Of a DNA stretch of 46,117 bases, positions 40,801 to 46,117 are shown one piece after another. Source of the DNA: Erwinia persicina NBRC 102418 (GTDB taxonomy: Bacteria; Pseudomonadota; Gammaproteobacteria; Enterobacterales; Enterobacteriaceae); NCBI RefSeq assembly GCF_001571305.1, contig NZ_BCTN01000027.1, forward strand, positions 1 through 46,117, written 5' to 3'. The number at the start of each line of letters is the position of its first letter. The first letter of the stretch is position 1. Under the pieces are notes generated by a model that had not been told where the DNA came from, did not search any database, and worked only from the letters and a program-made list of their open reading frames with translations. The position numbers and the translations under genes were made by a program.

Positions 40801-41059
40801 AGACGGTCAGGTACTGATTAACCAGGCGTTCATTGGCACGGCATGGATTGGGCGCGGCAATATCACTGATGTTCTGCAATCAGATAACTACGTTGCTGGT
40901 CAGTCTGGACTTTCAATCAACTTTAAACTGGGAACTTTCGAGAACTACGGTTATAACCCAGGTGAAGGAAAAATGAAGCAGACGAACCAGACAATTAGTG
41001 TAGCTGATGCTCGCGGTGTCCTGCGCGTCCAGATTGGGCGCATTACGGGAGTGTTTTAA
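37838..41059 (+). CDS. J: Central tail fibre / host specificity protein J-like
   Basis: A 1073-residue tail-hub protein. The conserved first part (KGGGGSPRTPTEQADDLLSV, WDYRKGTQDQAYIQGMPEVD) is the hub; residues about 410-620 include REL-TLTAIGCISQSEAHRRG; fibronectin-like domains span about 625-830 (PSNIKISEVSFVEQGLSVSS); the C-terminal 240 residues (DLIGDVVEDFLTSPDGQALL onward) form the central fibre tip that should recognise the receptor. A Cor homologue downstream suggests FhuA as receptor; that is inference. Confidence 0.95.
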   Translation: MRLLDGEMIYQGSKGGGGSPRTPTEQADDLLSVAKLKLLLAISEGEIQGDLTAQQIFLNDTQLANDDGTYNFTGVVWDYRKGTQDQAYIQGMPEVDNELAVGVTVTQPVPWTRQYTNLSLDAVRIKLSLPVQYQYKDNGDMVGAVTQYAIDLSTDGGSWVQVVDGRFNGKTTSEYQRDHRIDLPKATAGWAIRVRRITADSTSSRLVNAFKVFSFAEVIDSKLRYPNTALLYVEVDASQFNGQAPKITCKPKGKLVRVPTNYEPTSRTYSGTWQGDFKYAYTNNPAWVFYDLVLDKICGMGTRVDASMIDRWELYSIAKYCDQMVPNGAGGTEPRFTCNVFIQSQQDAYTVLKDIAAIFRGITFWGNSQIFVNADVPQVDSNGNVDVDFVYHAANVVDGLFTYAGGSYKNRYSSCQTSYSDPANHYSDTVESVYDSELVARYGVRELTLTAIGCISQSEAHRRGRWALLSNAKDGTVSFGVGLDGYIPVPAEIIGVADPFRSGKQNGGRISAVNGRSVTLDRVIDYAAGDRLVVNLPDGTAQTRTIANVSSDKKTVTVATSFRMTPAAGAVWAIDSDNLAIQYFRITSISSNDDGTFTVAGVQHDPNKYRYIDDGVRIEPAPITVTPISVLKAPSNIKISEVSFVEQGLSVSSMQVTWDRVEGAISYVAQWRKDKGDWVNVSQTSAQGFSINGIYTGVYDVRVRAVNAVEVSSPWGFSDSTPLTGKVGKPGTPVSLFATNNVVWNIDVTWAFPAGSGDTAYTELQVATTADGQNPQLLSFIPYPGVSYQHGPMPAGVRRWYRARLVDKIGNVGGWTAFVGGATNVNANDLIGDVVEDFLTSPDGQALLDPLQTDPEAILKDILAVYDTVNQQWAQFGENRAGIIQATKVATDAQSSVADLATVVTANYNDQQAAIEQKMTAYADVDNPSAIYSLKVGIKYNGTNYDAGLSVAATVNGTSVDTRVAVNANQFVVMSGAAGNYYSPFIIKDGQVLINQAFIGTAWIGRGNITDVLQSDNYVAGQSGLSINFKLGTFENYGYNPGEGKMKQTNQTISVADARGVLRVQIGRITGVF

Positions 41060-41370
41060 TGGCAAACTGGGGCATTGCAACATGGGACGGTAATGGAACT
41101 GATAACAATACAGGGCTAGTGCGCATACTGGTGCTGGGTACTGCAACCCTTACAGACGGGCAGACCACAGGCTCCTGGTCTTACAGCGTTCCTTCCGGAA
41201 TGAGAATAGATTATCTTTTCCAAAACACCTCGGCTGCAGGAACTACAAACCGTCGCCGTTTTACTGTAAATGGCAGCACCATATCAATTTCAGCTGCAGG
41301 TGCAGATTACTCGGCAGGAACCGAGCCCCGTTCTGCTGGGCGTGTGATTTTTTACTTGAGGAAAATATAA
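41059..41370 (+). CDS. Small tail-tip-associated protein
   Basis: A 103-residue beta-rich protein (MANWGIATWDGNGTDNNTGL). It starts in a TAATG overlap with J and its last base is the first base of the next gene. Similar small proteins follow J in N15/phi80-like phages. Function unknown, likely structural. Confidence 0.72.
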   Translation: MANWGIATWDGNGTDNNTGLVRILVLGTATLTDGQTTGSWSYSVPSGMRIDYLFQNTSAAGTTNRRRFTVNGSTISISAAGADYSAGTEPRSAGRVIFYLRKI

Positions 41371-42035
41371 TGGCTGACTACGGTGCTTATCTCACAGACC
41401 AGCAAGGTAACCCCTATTATATACTCGATACTATGCCGTTGTGCCTTATAAGTAAGCAGTCTTTCACTCGAACAGCATCAAATGGTGTTATCGATATCCA
41501 CGATAACGATTCAGTATTCAGGATGGTTTTTTGTCGTAGTAACATCGCCAGAGTCAGCTTCTATTATGCGCTGAATACCACTACTGGGAAGTACGCAATA
41601 TTTAGCTCAGGCCCTGGCACGTACACGATTGATGTATATGTTTTCGGGTATCAGTATCAAACACCGCCGACATTTGGTATCGCTATATGGGACGCAGCTG
41701 GGCGTTGCGTAATGACAAATGAAACTAAAGTTATGCGGGGAGTGGAGGTAGTAGGAAACCAGACTGTCGAGAGCAATTCCGGGTACAATGTCAACACTAC
41801 TCTGGCTGGCGACTGGGCAGTTGCGCCAGATGTTATGGGGTACTTTACGGGGGTAATAAACCAGGGGGGGCAGGTATATCCGGTCAGGGCCGTGGCTTAC
41901 ACATCCGCGTGCAAATCAGGGAGCAACACAGTAATAAAGTCAGAGTTTGTAGGTGACTCAGGTAGTGGGGCAAGCAATGTGCAATTTGTAAATCATCGCA
42001 ACACGATAAAAGCAATAAACGTAAGTATGTATTAA
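41370..42035 (+). CDS. DUF6453-type tail protein
   Basis: A 221-residue beta-rich protein (MADYGAYLTDQQGNPYYILD, AIWDAAGRCVMTNETKVMRG). Proteins of this type occur just after J in N15-like phages and are probably part of the tail tip. The ATG overlaps the previous stop. I assign the family from memory of these features. Confidence 0.7.
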   Translation: MADYGAYLTDQQGNPYYILDTMPLCLISKQSFTRTASNGVIDIHDNDSVFRMVFCRSNIARVSFYYALNTTTGKYAIFSSGPGTYTIDVYVFGYQYQTPPTFGIAIWDAAGRCVMTNETKVMRGVEVVGNQTVESNSGYNVNTTLAGDWAVAPDVMGYFTGVINQGGQVYPVRAVAYTSACKSGSNTVIKSEFVGDSGSGASNVQFVNHRNTIKAINVSMY

Positions 42036-42054
42036 TTCGATCGAAACGATCGAA
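42036..42054. other. TTCGATCG hairpin after the tail genes
   Basis: TTCGATCG, AAA, CGATCGAA: a perfect stem carrying two GATC sites, placed between the tail protein and cor. It may be a weak terminator or protect the 3' end. Confidence 0.5.
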
Positions 42055-42118
42055 AACTCCCATCATGATAAATAATAAAATTGATTAGTCTGTATGAAAC
42101 TTATTTAGAGGTTTCATA

Positions 42119-42352
42119 ATGTTTAAATCAACGCTCCTTCTTTGTCTATTTTTGTTGTCCGGTTGCAGCGGCATCCTTGAAAAGCAAGAGCCTGTTTGTG
42201 AAGGTGTTGCATTACTTTCTGGTAAAGAAACCACCGTACAAATCTATGCTGTACGTAAGCAGCAAAGCCAGACCCAATATAAAGCCGGTTATCCATTTAA
42301 CTGGCAGTGGATAAGTAAGAATAATTTTACCCGAACGACATGCGATAAATAA
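42119..42352 (+). CDS. cor: Cor-like superinfection-exclusion lipoprotein
   Basis: A 77-residue lipoprotein with signal peptide and lipobox LLSGC (Cys 18), followed by CEGVALLSGKETTVQIYAVR and AGYPFNWQWISKNNFTRTTC. This agrees with the Cor proteins of phi80, N15 and HK022, which are made in lysogens and inactivate the FhuA receptor from the periplasmic side. The place after J and the DUF6453 gene is the same. AGAGG precedes the ATG; an AT-rich gap of 64 bases upstream could hold its own promoter. Confidence 0.85.
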   Translation: MFKSTLLLCLFLLSGCSGILEKQEPVCEGVALLSGKETTVQIYAVRKQQSQTQYKAGYPFNWQWISKNNFTRTTCDK

Positions 42353-42370
42353 TTCGCACATACATCACTG

Positions 42371-42397
42371 AACCCGGCCACTGCGCCGGGTTTTTTA
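42371..42397 (+). terminator. Intrinsic terminator after cor
   Basis: AACCCGGC and GCCGGGTT with a 6-base loop, then a T run; the tail fibre ribosome binding site follows. Confidence 0.88.
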
Positions 42398-42412
42398 TTG
42401 CCGGAGAAAACC

Positions 42413-43645
42413 ATGCCAGCAGGCACTATTGCACTAACGAATAATTCAGCCACTGTGGGTGGCACCGGATCCGCGTTCACTACAGAGCTGAAAGCGGGTG
42501 ACTTCATCGGTGTTACTGTCGGCGGTGCGCCATACACAATGATTGTTGCGTCGATCGCTTCAAACACGCAGCTCACAATTGCGCAGGCGTACAATGGGCC
42601 AACCGCCAGCGGCTTGGCATGGTATGCAGTCCCAGCATCTTTGATGCACGCAATCACCCAGCAGACGCTGAATGACATGGCATCAAATCTGCGCGGCATG
42701 ACGCTGCAGATGGATAACTGGCAGAAGATTTATAGTGACGCGGCCTCAGTTACTGTGCAGCGCCCTGACCGCAGCACGTTCACCGGCCCGAGCTGGGGCT
42801 ATATGTCTTCGCAGTACTCGAACAAAGCTGATAAAACAGAGCTGGATGCTTTTGCAAAAAAAGGAGAAAATAGTGATATCACGAAACTGAATGGCTTAAC
42901 GATACCTTTAGAATCTTCAGGCCTTTATCGTGATAATGAAGTGGGAGTGCATCAGCGCTCAGGAACATTTTCATACAGCGGTGCACCGAATGCTCAGGCG
43001 GCGATCGGTTTGGCTCAAAATGGCTGTGGCTTCCAGTCGATTTATACTAATGCCAGACGCGCTCAGTTGTACATGAACACATCAGGTGCAGTTTGGGCAA
43101 GATTTTCAACTACTACTGCAGCAGTTGACACCTCAACGCCATGGTCGACAATGTGGTCAACCGTTAACACGACTATTGATACTAATAATTGTATCAAGCG
43201 AGCATCACCCATCGCCCGCCTTACCAATGATGTAAGCCAGATGCAGCCAGATTTTGCGGTAGATAATCAGCATATCATCGCTGGCCTTGCATCGGTAAAT
43301 GCTGAAGCAGAAGGTGTGAGCGCAGAAAAATTAGCGACGGGGGTTTATCGTATTACCGGCTCTCTCGGTCTCGCCGTGGAAGGATGGACGATAGAGGGGC
43401 CTCAAGACAATAACGGGAACCGGCTTTGCTTTATTGAAAATGAAATGGATGGTGACGCACTTATCATTCGAGTGTCTTCACGCCGCTTCGACATCAACAC
43501 GGCGATGATCATCGCTAATGAGCCAATGGACATTCCGTCAGGCCGCTGGATAGACCTCCGTTTACAGATGCCGGATGATTCTGCCTGGAACATCAAAATG
43601 AAAGAGAGGGAGCTTGCCACAGGAGAACAAGCGTTTACTCGTTGA
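42413..43645 (+). CDS. Side tail fibre protein
   Basis: A 410-residue fibre protein. The N-terminal 95 residues (MPAGTIALTNNSATVGGTGS, then SAFTTELKAGDFIGV) are the attachment domain used by many enterobacterial phage fibres. A helical linker and coiled region follow (SSQYSNKADKTELDAFAKKG). Residues 190-260 have pyocin-knob-like features (SGTFSYSGAPNA, WSTMWSTVN). The C-terminal part (DFAVDNQHIIAGLASVNAEA onward, RRFDINTAMIIANEPMDIPSG) is a conserved fibre tip. GGAG precedes the ATG at 42413. No separate fibre chaperone follows. Confidence 0.85.
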   Translation: MPAGTIALTNNSATVGGTGSAFTTELKAGDFIGVTVGGAPYTMIVASIASNTQLTIAQAYNGPTASGLAWYAVPASLMHAITQQTLNDMASNLRGMTLQMDNWQKIYSDAASVTVQRPDRSTFTGPSWGYMSSQYSNKADKTELDAFAKKGENSDITKLNGLTIPLESSGLYRDNEVGVHQRSGTFSYSGAPNAQAAIGLAQNGCGFQSIYTNARRAQLYMNTSGAVWARFSTTTAAVDTSTPWSTMWSTVNTTIDTNNCIKRASPIARLTNDVSQMQPDFAVDNQHIIAGLASVNAEAEGVSAEKLATGVYRITGSLGLAVEGWTIEGPQDNNGNRLCFIENEMDGDALIIRVSSRRFDINTAMIIANEPMDIPSGRWIDLRLQMPDDSAWNIKMKERELATGEQAFTR

Positions 43646-43733
43646 ATTTGCCACCAGACAAGCTTCCTATGATACATGCGCTAAAAATCATCACTTTTGA
43701 TAGTATTGAAAGACTAATTATAAGGAGATTCAT

Positions 43734-44123
43734 ATGCTCAGATTCATCACTGCTTTTTCACTATTTCTGGCTTTCTCTTCATCAGCCGCATGTTGGATTG
43801 TTGAGGATGTACGCGGCTCGTCATACGCTGATCGCAATCAATATCAGAGGGAGGATGATGGATTTAAAGGGAAGTTCACAATATTGGTGACCGGACAGGC
43901 TGCAACAGTACTTTATGACGGTGCTGATGCTGGTGGTATGTCATACCGTCCACTAACAGAGAACGTAGTGGTCGGGCTTTCATCTGAACCTGGTAAACAT
44001 GCGATGGAAACATGGGTTATCCAGCAAGATGGGACTGTACTTTTGACCAAAACTATTTCTGGATTTCCCGGCTTTGACTCGGCAAAGGCAATGGTTGGTC
44101 ATGTGTCTGGTCACTGCGAATAG
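43734..44123 (+). CDS. Secreted hypothetical protein, cargo gene
   Basis: A 129-residue protein with a Sec signal peptide (MLRFITAFSLFLAFSSSAAC, cleavage near A18-A19). The mature part is beta-rich with two or three cysteines (CWIVEDVRGSSYADRNQYQR; HVSGHCE at the end), suggesting a disulfide-bonded periplasmic protein. AAGGAG precedes the ATG. It follows the tail fibre and is closed by a bidirectional terminator. Function unknown. Confidence 0.72.
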   Translation: MLRFITAFSLFLAFSSSAACWIVEDVRGSSYADRNQYQREDDGFKGKFTILVTGQAATVLYDGADAGGMSYRPLTENVVVGLSSEPGKHAMETWVIQQDGTVLLTKTISGFPGFDSAKAMVGHVSGHCE

Positions 44124-44124
44124 G

Positions 44125-44158
44125 TAATTAAACCCGGCGCGGGGGCCGGGTTTAATTA
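44125..44158. terminator. Bidirectional terminator between convergent genes
   Basis: TAATTAAACCCGGC pairs perfectly with GCCGGGTTTAATTA around a 6-base loop. It serves the plus-strand gene ending at 44123 and the minus-strand gene ending at 44160. Confidence 0.9.
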
Positions 44159-44159
44159 T

Positions 44160-45059
44160 TCAGTCAATTATATTGTTCATTTCATCAAAAAGGTAAGGTG
44201 CAATTGATATATCTTTCTGTTTCTGCGATGCTTTTTTGAATTTATCAATATTCGGACAAGTTTCCATTAAACCTTGCACCCTGCCTATCTGATGGATGAG
44301 AATATTCCTTCCATTATCATTAAGCCATTGGTGAAATCGGGCTCTTCTTTTTCCATCTTCCTTGATGTTCAGATTATCCAATTCTTTCTTTAGGTAACCA
44401 TGCTCAATTGGGTCATAAACGTATTTATTTATGAACTTTCCGTAGTACTGAGGTCGTTTCCTTGATGAGGTGGATTCATTAGAATATAGACGATCTAGCT
44501 CTGCAAAAAAAGAGTCGGGAAATGTAAGCATCCATTTTTGTAGCCCTTCAGAAATGTATTTTGAGAGAAGGAGTCTCAAGGCGTCATGTTTACGATCATG
44601 TTGATACCCAGTAGCTTCATCTACCAAGGCATCGATACCTACCATTGCGAAAGCTGAGAGAAGAATTTCAGCTTGAATTGCTAGTTTCTCTTGACTCTGA
44701 AGTAATAAGTCTTTCCTTCTTGCATCCAAATATATTTGGCACATTCTAGGAAGAAGGGTAGCTGCATAGCCTTGTTTTTTTTTCGTACCGTCGATGTAAG
44801 TTATTAACTTGGTCCGGTCAATAACATCTTGAGTAATCAAGGATTCTAAGTTCTTTGCGGCAAGAAAAGGGGGGATTTTGGTCCCATCAATTTCTAACCT
44901 TCCATTCATTCCTTTTCTGGAGCGGCCGAAGGCATTGAATATTGATGTCGCTGACAAAACCCTAGTACCATCTTCAAGAACAGCACAGTCAAGCGTCGCG
45001 TCACCAATAGGTAAAGAACCTTGGTAGATCGCTTTAAGTAAAACCTCTTCATCTGACAT
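44160..45059 (-). CDS. P63C-domain protein
   Basis: A 299-residue protein. The N-terminal start (GDATLDCAVLEDGTRVLSATS), SIFNAFGRSRKGM and the middle KKKQGYAATLLPRMCQIYLDARR are characteristic of the P63C family of phage and mobile-element proteins. The C-terminal region (YDPIEHGYLKKELDNLN, FHQWLNDNGRNILIHQIGRV) matches P63C itself. Its biochemical role is not known to me. The gene is AT-rich and faces the late operon, with AAGGA before the ATG, so it is likely expressed in the lysogen. Confidence 0.85.
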   Translation of the reverse strand: MSDEEVLLKAIYQGSLPIGDATLDCAVLEDGTRVLSATSIFNAFGRSRKGMNGRLEIDGTKIPPFLAAKNLESLITQDVIDRTKLITYIDGTKKKQGYAATLLPRMCQIYLDARRKDLLLQSQEKLAIQAEILLSAFAMVGIDALVDEATGYQHDRKHDALRLLLSKYISEGLQKWMLTFPDSFFAELDRLYSNESTSSRKRPQYYGKFINKYVYDPIEHGYLKKELDNLNIKEDGKRRARFHQWLNDNGRNILIHQIGRVQGLMETCPNIDKFKKASQKQKDISIAPYLFDEMNNIID

Positions 45060-45330
45060 AAATTATCCTTCTCAAGTCAAAGTATCGTGCGTCCATCGCC
45101 CACCACCCCTTGGACGCTACAAACACAAGCGCCCCCGAACCTATCTTCCCGCCACAGGGCTTTGCCATATGATAACCTGGGCTAATGAGTTAGAAATTAT
45201 GGTGATTTAATCAGCCTGGACGGATGATCAGGTTATATGACCAAGGATGTGATAAATCTCATCATAAATCATCGGCCTGACAATTTTCCCGTCTCGGCAG
45301 GTTGATCATTTTCGTTACCCGATCAAATAA
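45060..45330. other. Intergenic region with divergent promoters, no gene seen
   Basis: About 270 bases without a supported gene. The left part should promote the P63C gene leftward. On the right, TTGATC at 45302-45307 is a candidate -35 for the SOS operon with a -10 overlapping AATAAT at 45326-45331. No clear terminator or repeat beyond short ATCA/TGAT inverted pieces. Confidence 0.5.
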
Positions 45331-45350
45331 TACTGTATATCCAAACAGTA
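45331..45350 (+). promoter_or_regulatory. LexA operator (SOS box)
   Basis: TACTGTATATCCAAACAGTA matches the LexA consensus CTG-N10-CAG with the preferred TACTGTATATN flanks. It ends 11 bases before the ATG at 45362, so LexA binding would block the two genes that follow. Confidence 0.9.
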
Positions 45351-45361
45351 TTGAGGTGAGT

Positions 45362-45601
45362 ATGGGCAGAAGAGACGACATCCCAGCGGCTTTCAGGATG
45401 AGTATCAAAGTTGCAGAAAACGGGCGGCGTACAGTGACGACAGCGGATTTCGTGGCCGCGCTGGCGCTCGTTAACTACGACTGGTCGCTCGCCGAAGCTA
45501 ACCGCTGGATAGAGCACTATCAATCCTCGTTCCGCGATGTCTCTACGGAAGAGGGTGAGCGGCGCACATTCCACCTGAGCAATCCGAACGGCGGGGGCTG
45601 A
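45362..45601 (+). CDS. SOS-controlled small protein, first gene of the operon
   Basis: A 79-residue protein (MGRRDDIPAAFRMSIKVAEN, VNYDWSLAEANRWIEHYQSS, GERRTFHLSNPNGGG). GAGGTG lies upstream of the ATG. Similar genes are, as I recall, found at prophage ends beside UmuD-like genes, but I know no function. The LexA box and short spacing make damage-induced expression very likely. One base separates its stop from the UmuD'-like gene. Confidence 0.75.
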   Translation: MGRRDDIPAAFRMSIKVAENGRRTVTTADFVAALALVNYDWSLAEANRWIEHYQSSFRDVSTEEGERRTFHLSNPNGGG

Positions 45602-45602
45602 C

Positions 45603-45926
45603 ATGGGATTCCCTTCACCGGCGAAAGACTACATCGAGCCCCGGCTCGACCTTAACGAAATATTCATTCTCCATCCGGCCGCGACGACGCTTGTGCAGTA
45701 TGACGGCATTACATATATCGTCGATGCTGCTTTAACGCCACGGGATGGAGACACGCTGTGTTATGAGATATTCGGAGAGCAGGGGATAGGAAAGTTAATG
45801 GGGGGCTGCATAGTAACGCCTGATGGGGAATGCATCGAAGGGGAGGTGCTTAATGATGTCGTAGTGATGGGTAAGGTCACGACTGCTATTACTCCGCTTT
45901 ACGATTGTGGGAGGCCCACGATTTAG
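45603..45926 (+). CDS. UmuD'-like protein lacking the S24 catalytic residues
   Basis: A 107-residue protein whose start, MGFPSPAKDYIEPRLDLNEI, corresponds to E. coli UmuD' just after the C24-G25 cleavage point (GFPSPAADYVEQRIDLN). It then follows UmuD (IVDAALTPRDGD like IVDSAITASHGD), but the segment holding the nucleophile Ser (SGDSM) is deleted and the catalytic Lys position reads EQGIGKLM instead of EFTVKKL. So it cannot self-cleave and is already in the trimmed form. No UmuC gene is in the window. It could pair with host UmuD or UmuD'; this is inference. Confidence 0.78.
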   Translation: MGFPSPAKDYIEPRLDLNEIFILHPAATTLVQYDGITYIVDAALTPRDGDTLCYEIFGEQGIGKLMGGCIVTPDGECIEGEVLNDVVVMGKVTTAITPLYDCGRPTI

Positions 45927-46117
45927 ATATGGCCAGCAAACCGATGTGTTTATGGACAGCCTTATGTGGTTATTTCTTAGAAAATTATTCTGCAAAACTA
46001 TTTTTAACTTGATGTTATATATATTATTTTTTACAAGAAAAAATAATGGGAAAACCCCAGCAATGGGATTGTTTATGACTTAAAAATCATATGATTACAG
46101 CATTTTATTCATGCTAC
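45927..46117. other. AT-rich right end with an integrase arm-type site
   Basis: No gene seen. CTGCAAAAC at 45990-45998 repeats the arm-type sequence found three times beside attL. The surrounding DNA is strongly AT-rich, as expected of an attP P arm with bending-protein sites. AATGGGAAAACCCC is a small inverted repeat at about 46044. The attR core should lie shortly beyond 46117. Confidence 0.6.

Noticed and set aside
45927..46117. attR core inside the window
   Set aside because: No second copy of the icd 3' end is present in the last 200 bases.
1..46117. tRNA or rRNA genes and insertion sequences
   Set aside because: I saw no convincing tRNA T-arm and acceptor pairs, no rRNA and no transposase gene.

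Overview
The window is almost one complete lambdoid, HK97-like siphovirus prophage in an enterobacterial chromosome. It opens with the last 39 codons of icd (isocitrate dehydrogenase), the attachment gene of phage 21 and e14, and the integrase next to it is of the phage 21/e14 kind. Three integrase arm-type repeats (CTGCAAAAC) follow icd and a fourth copy lies 120 bases before the window ends. No second icd end is present, so attR is probably just beyond the right edge. The genus cannot be fixed from the sequence; gene content fits Enterobacterales.

Layout. 1-5.3 kb (mostly minus strand): int, xis, a zinc-ribbon protein, a second recombinase lacking an arm-binding domain, unknown early genes, OL, and a LexA-like CI repressor. 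5.3-11.1 kb (plus): OR, cro, a YmfL/CII-like regulator, an O-like replication initiator carrying origin-type iterons, PerC-like and ParB-like proteins, an MT-A70 methyltransferase, a tRNA-guanine-transglycosylase-like protein and RusA. 11.2-14.3 kb: a putative abortive-infection membrane protein, KilA-N and DUF968 proteins, and antiterminator Q. 14.3-15.9 kb: a three-gene minus-strand cargo operon of unknown function. 16.1-17.4 kb: holin, SAR endolysin, Rz and Rz1. 17.4-21.6 kb: cargo genes, two glycosyltransferase-like genes and an HNH nuclease. 21.6-31.5 kb: candidate cos region, terminases, a protease-capsid fusion, portal, connectors, tail tube, and tail chaperones joined by a -1 frameshift. 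31.6-43.6 kb: a lipoprotein moron, tape measure, lambda-like M-L-K-I-J tail tip, Cor-like exclusion lipoprotein and tail fibre. 43.7-46.1 kb: a secreted protein, a P63C-domain protein and an SOS-box operon ending in a UmuD'-like protein without catalytic residues.

Working together: CI holds two operator clusters built on TGTAYC-N5-GGTACA. RecA-stimulated CI self-cleavage would release Cro, replication and Q, and Q would carry transcription through the many intrinsic terminators inside the late operon. Around this core are several genes that look expressed from the prophage itself: the AbiC-like protein, the three-gene operon, a lipoprotein in the locus where HK97 has its exclusion gene gp15, a Cor homologue, the P63C gene and the SOS operon.

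Best candidates for new biology: the catalytically dead UmuD'-like SOS gene, the three-gene operon, the transglycosylase-like protein beside a DNA methyltransferase, and a 12-bp palindrome (GTGACATGTCAC) found exactly three times across the prophage.
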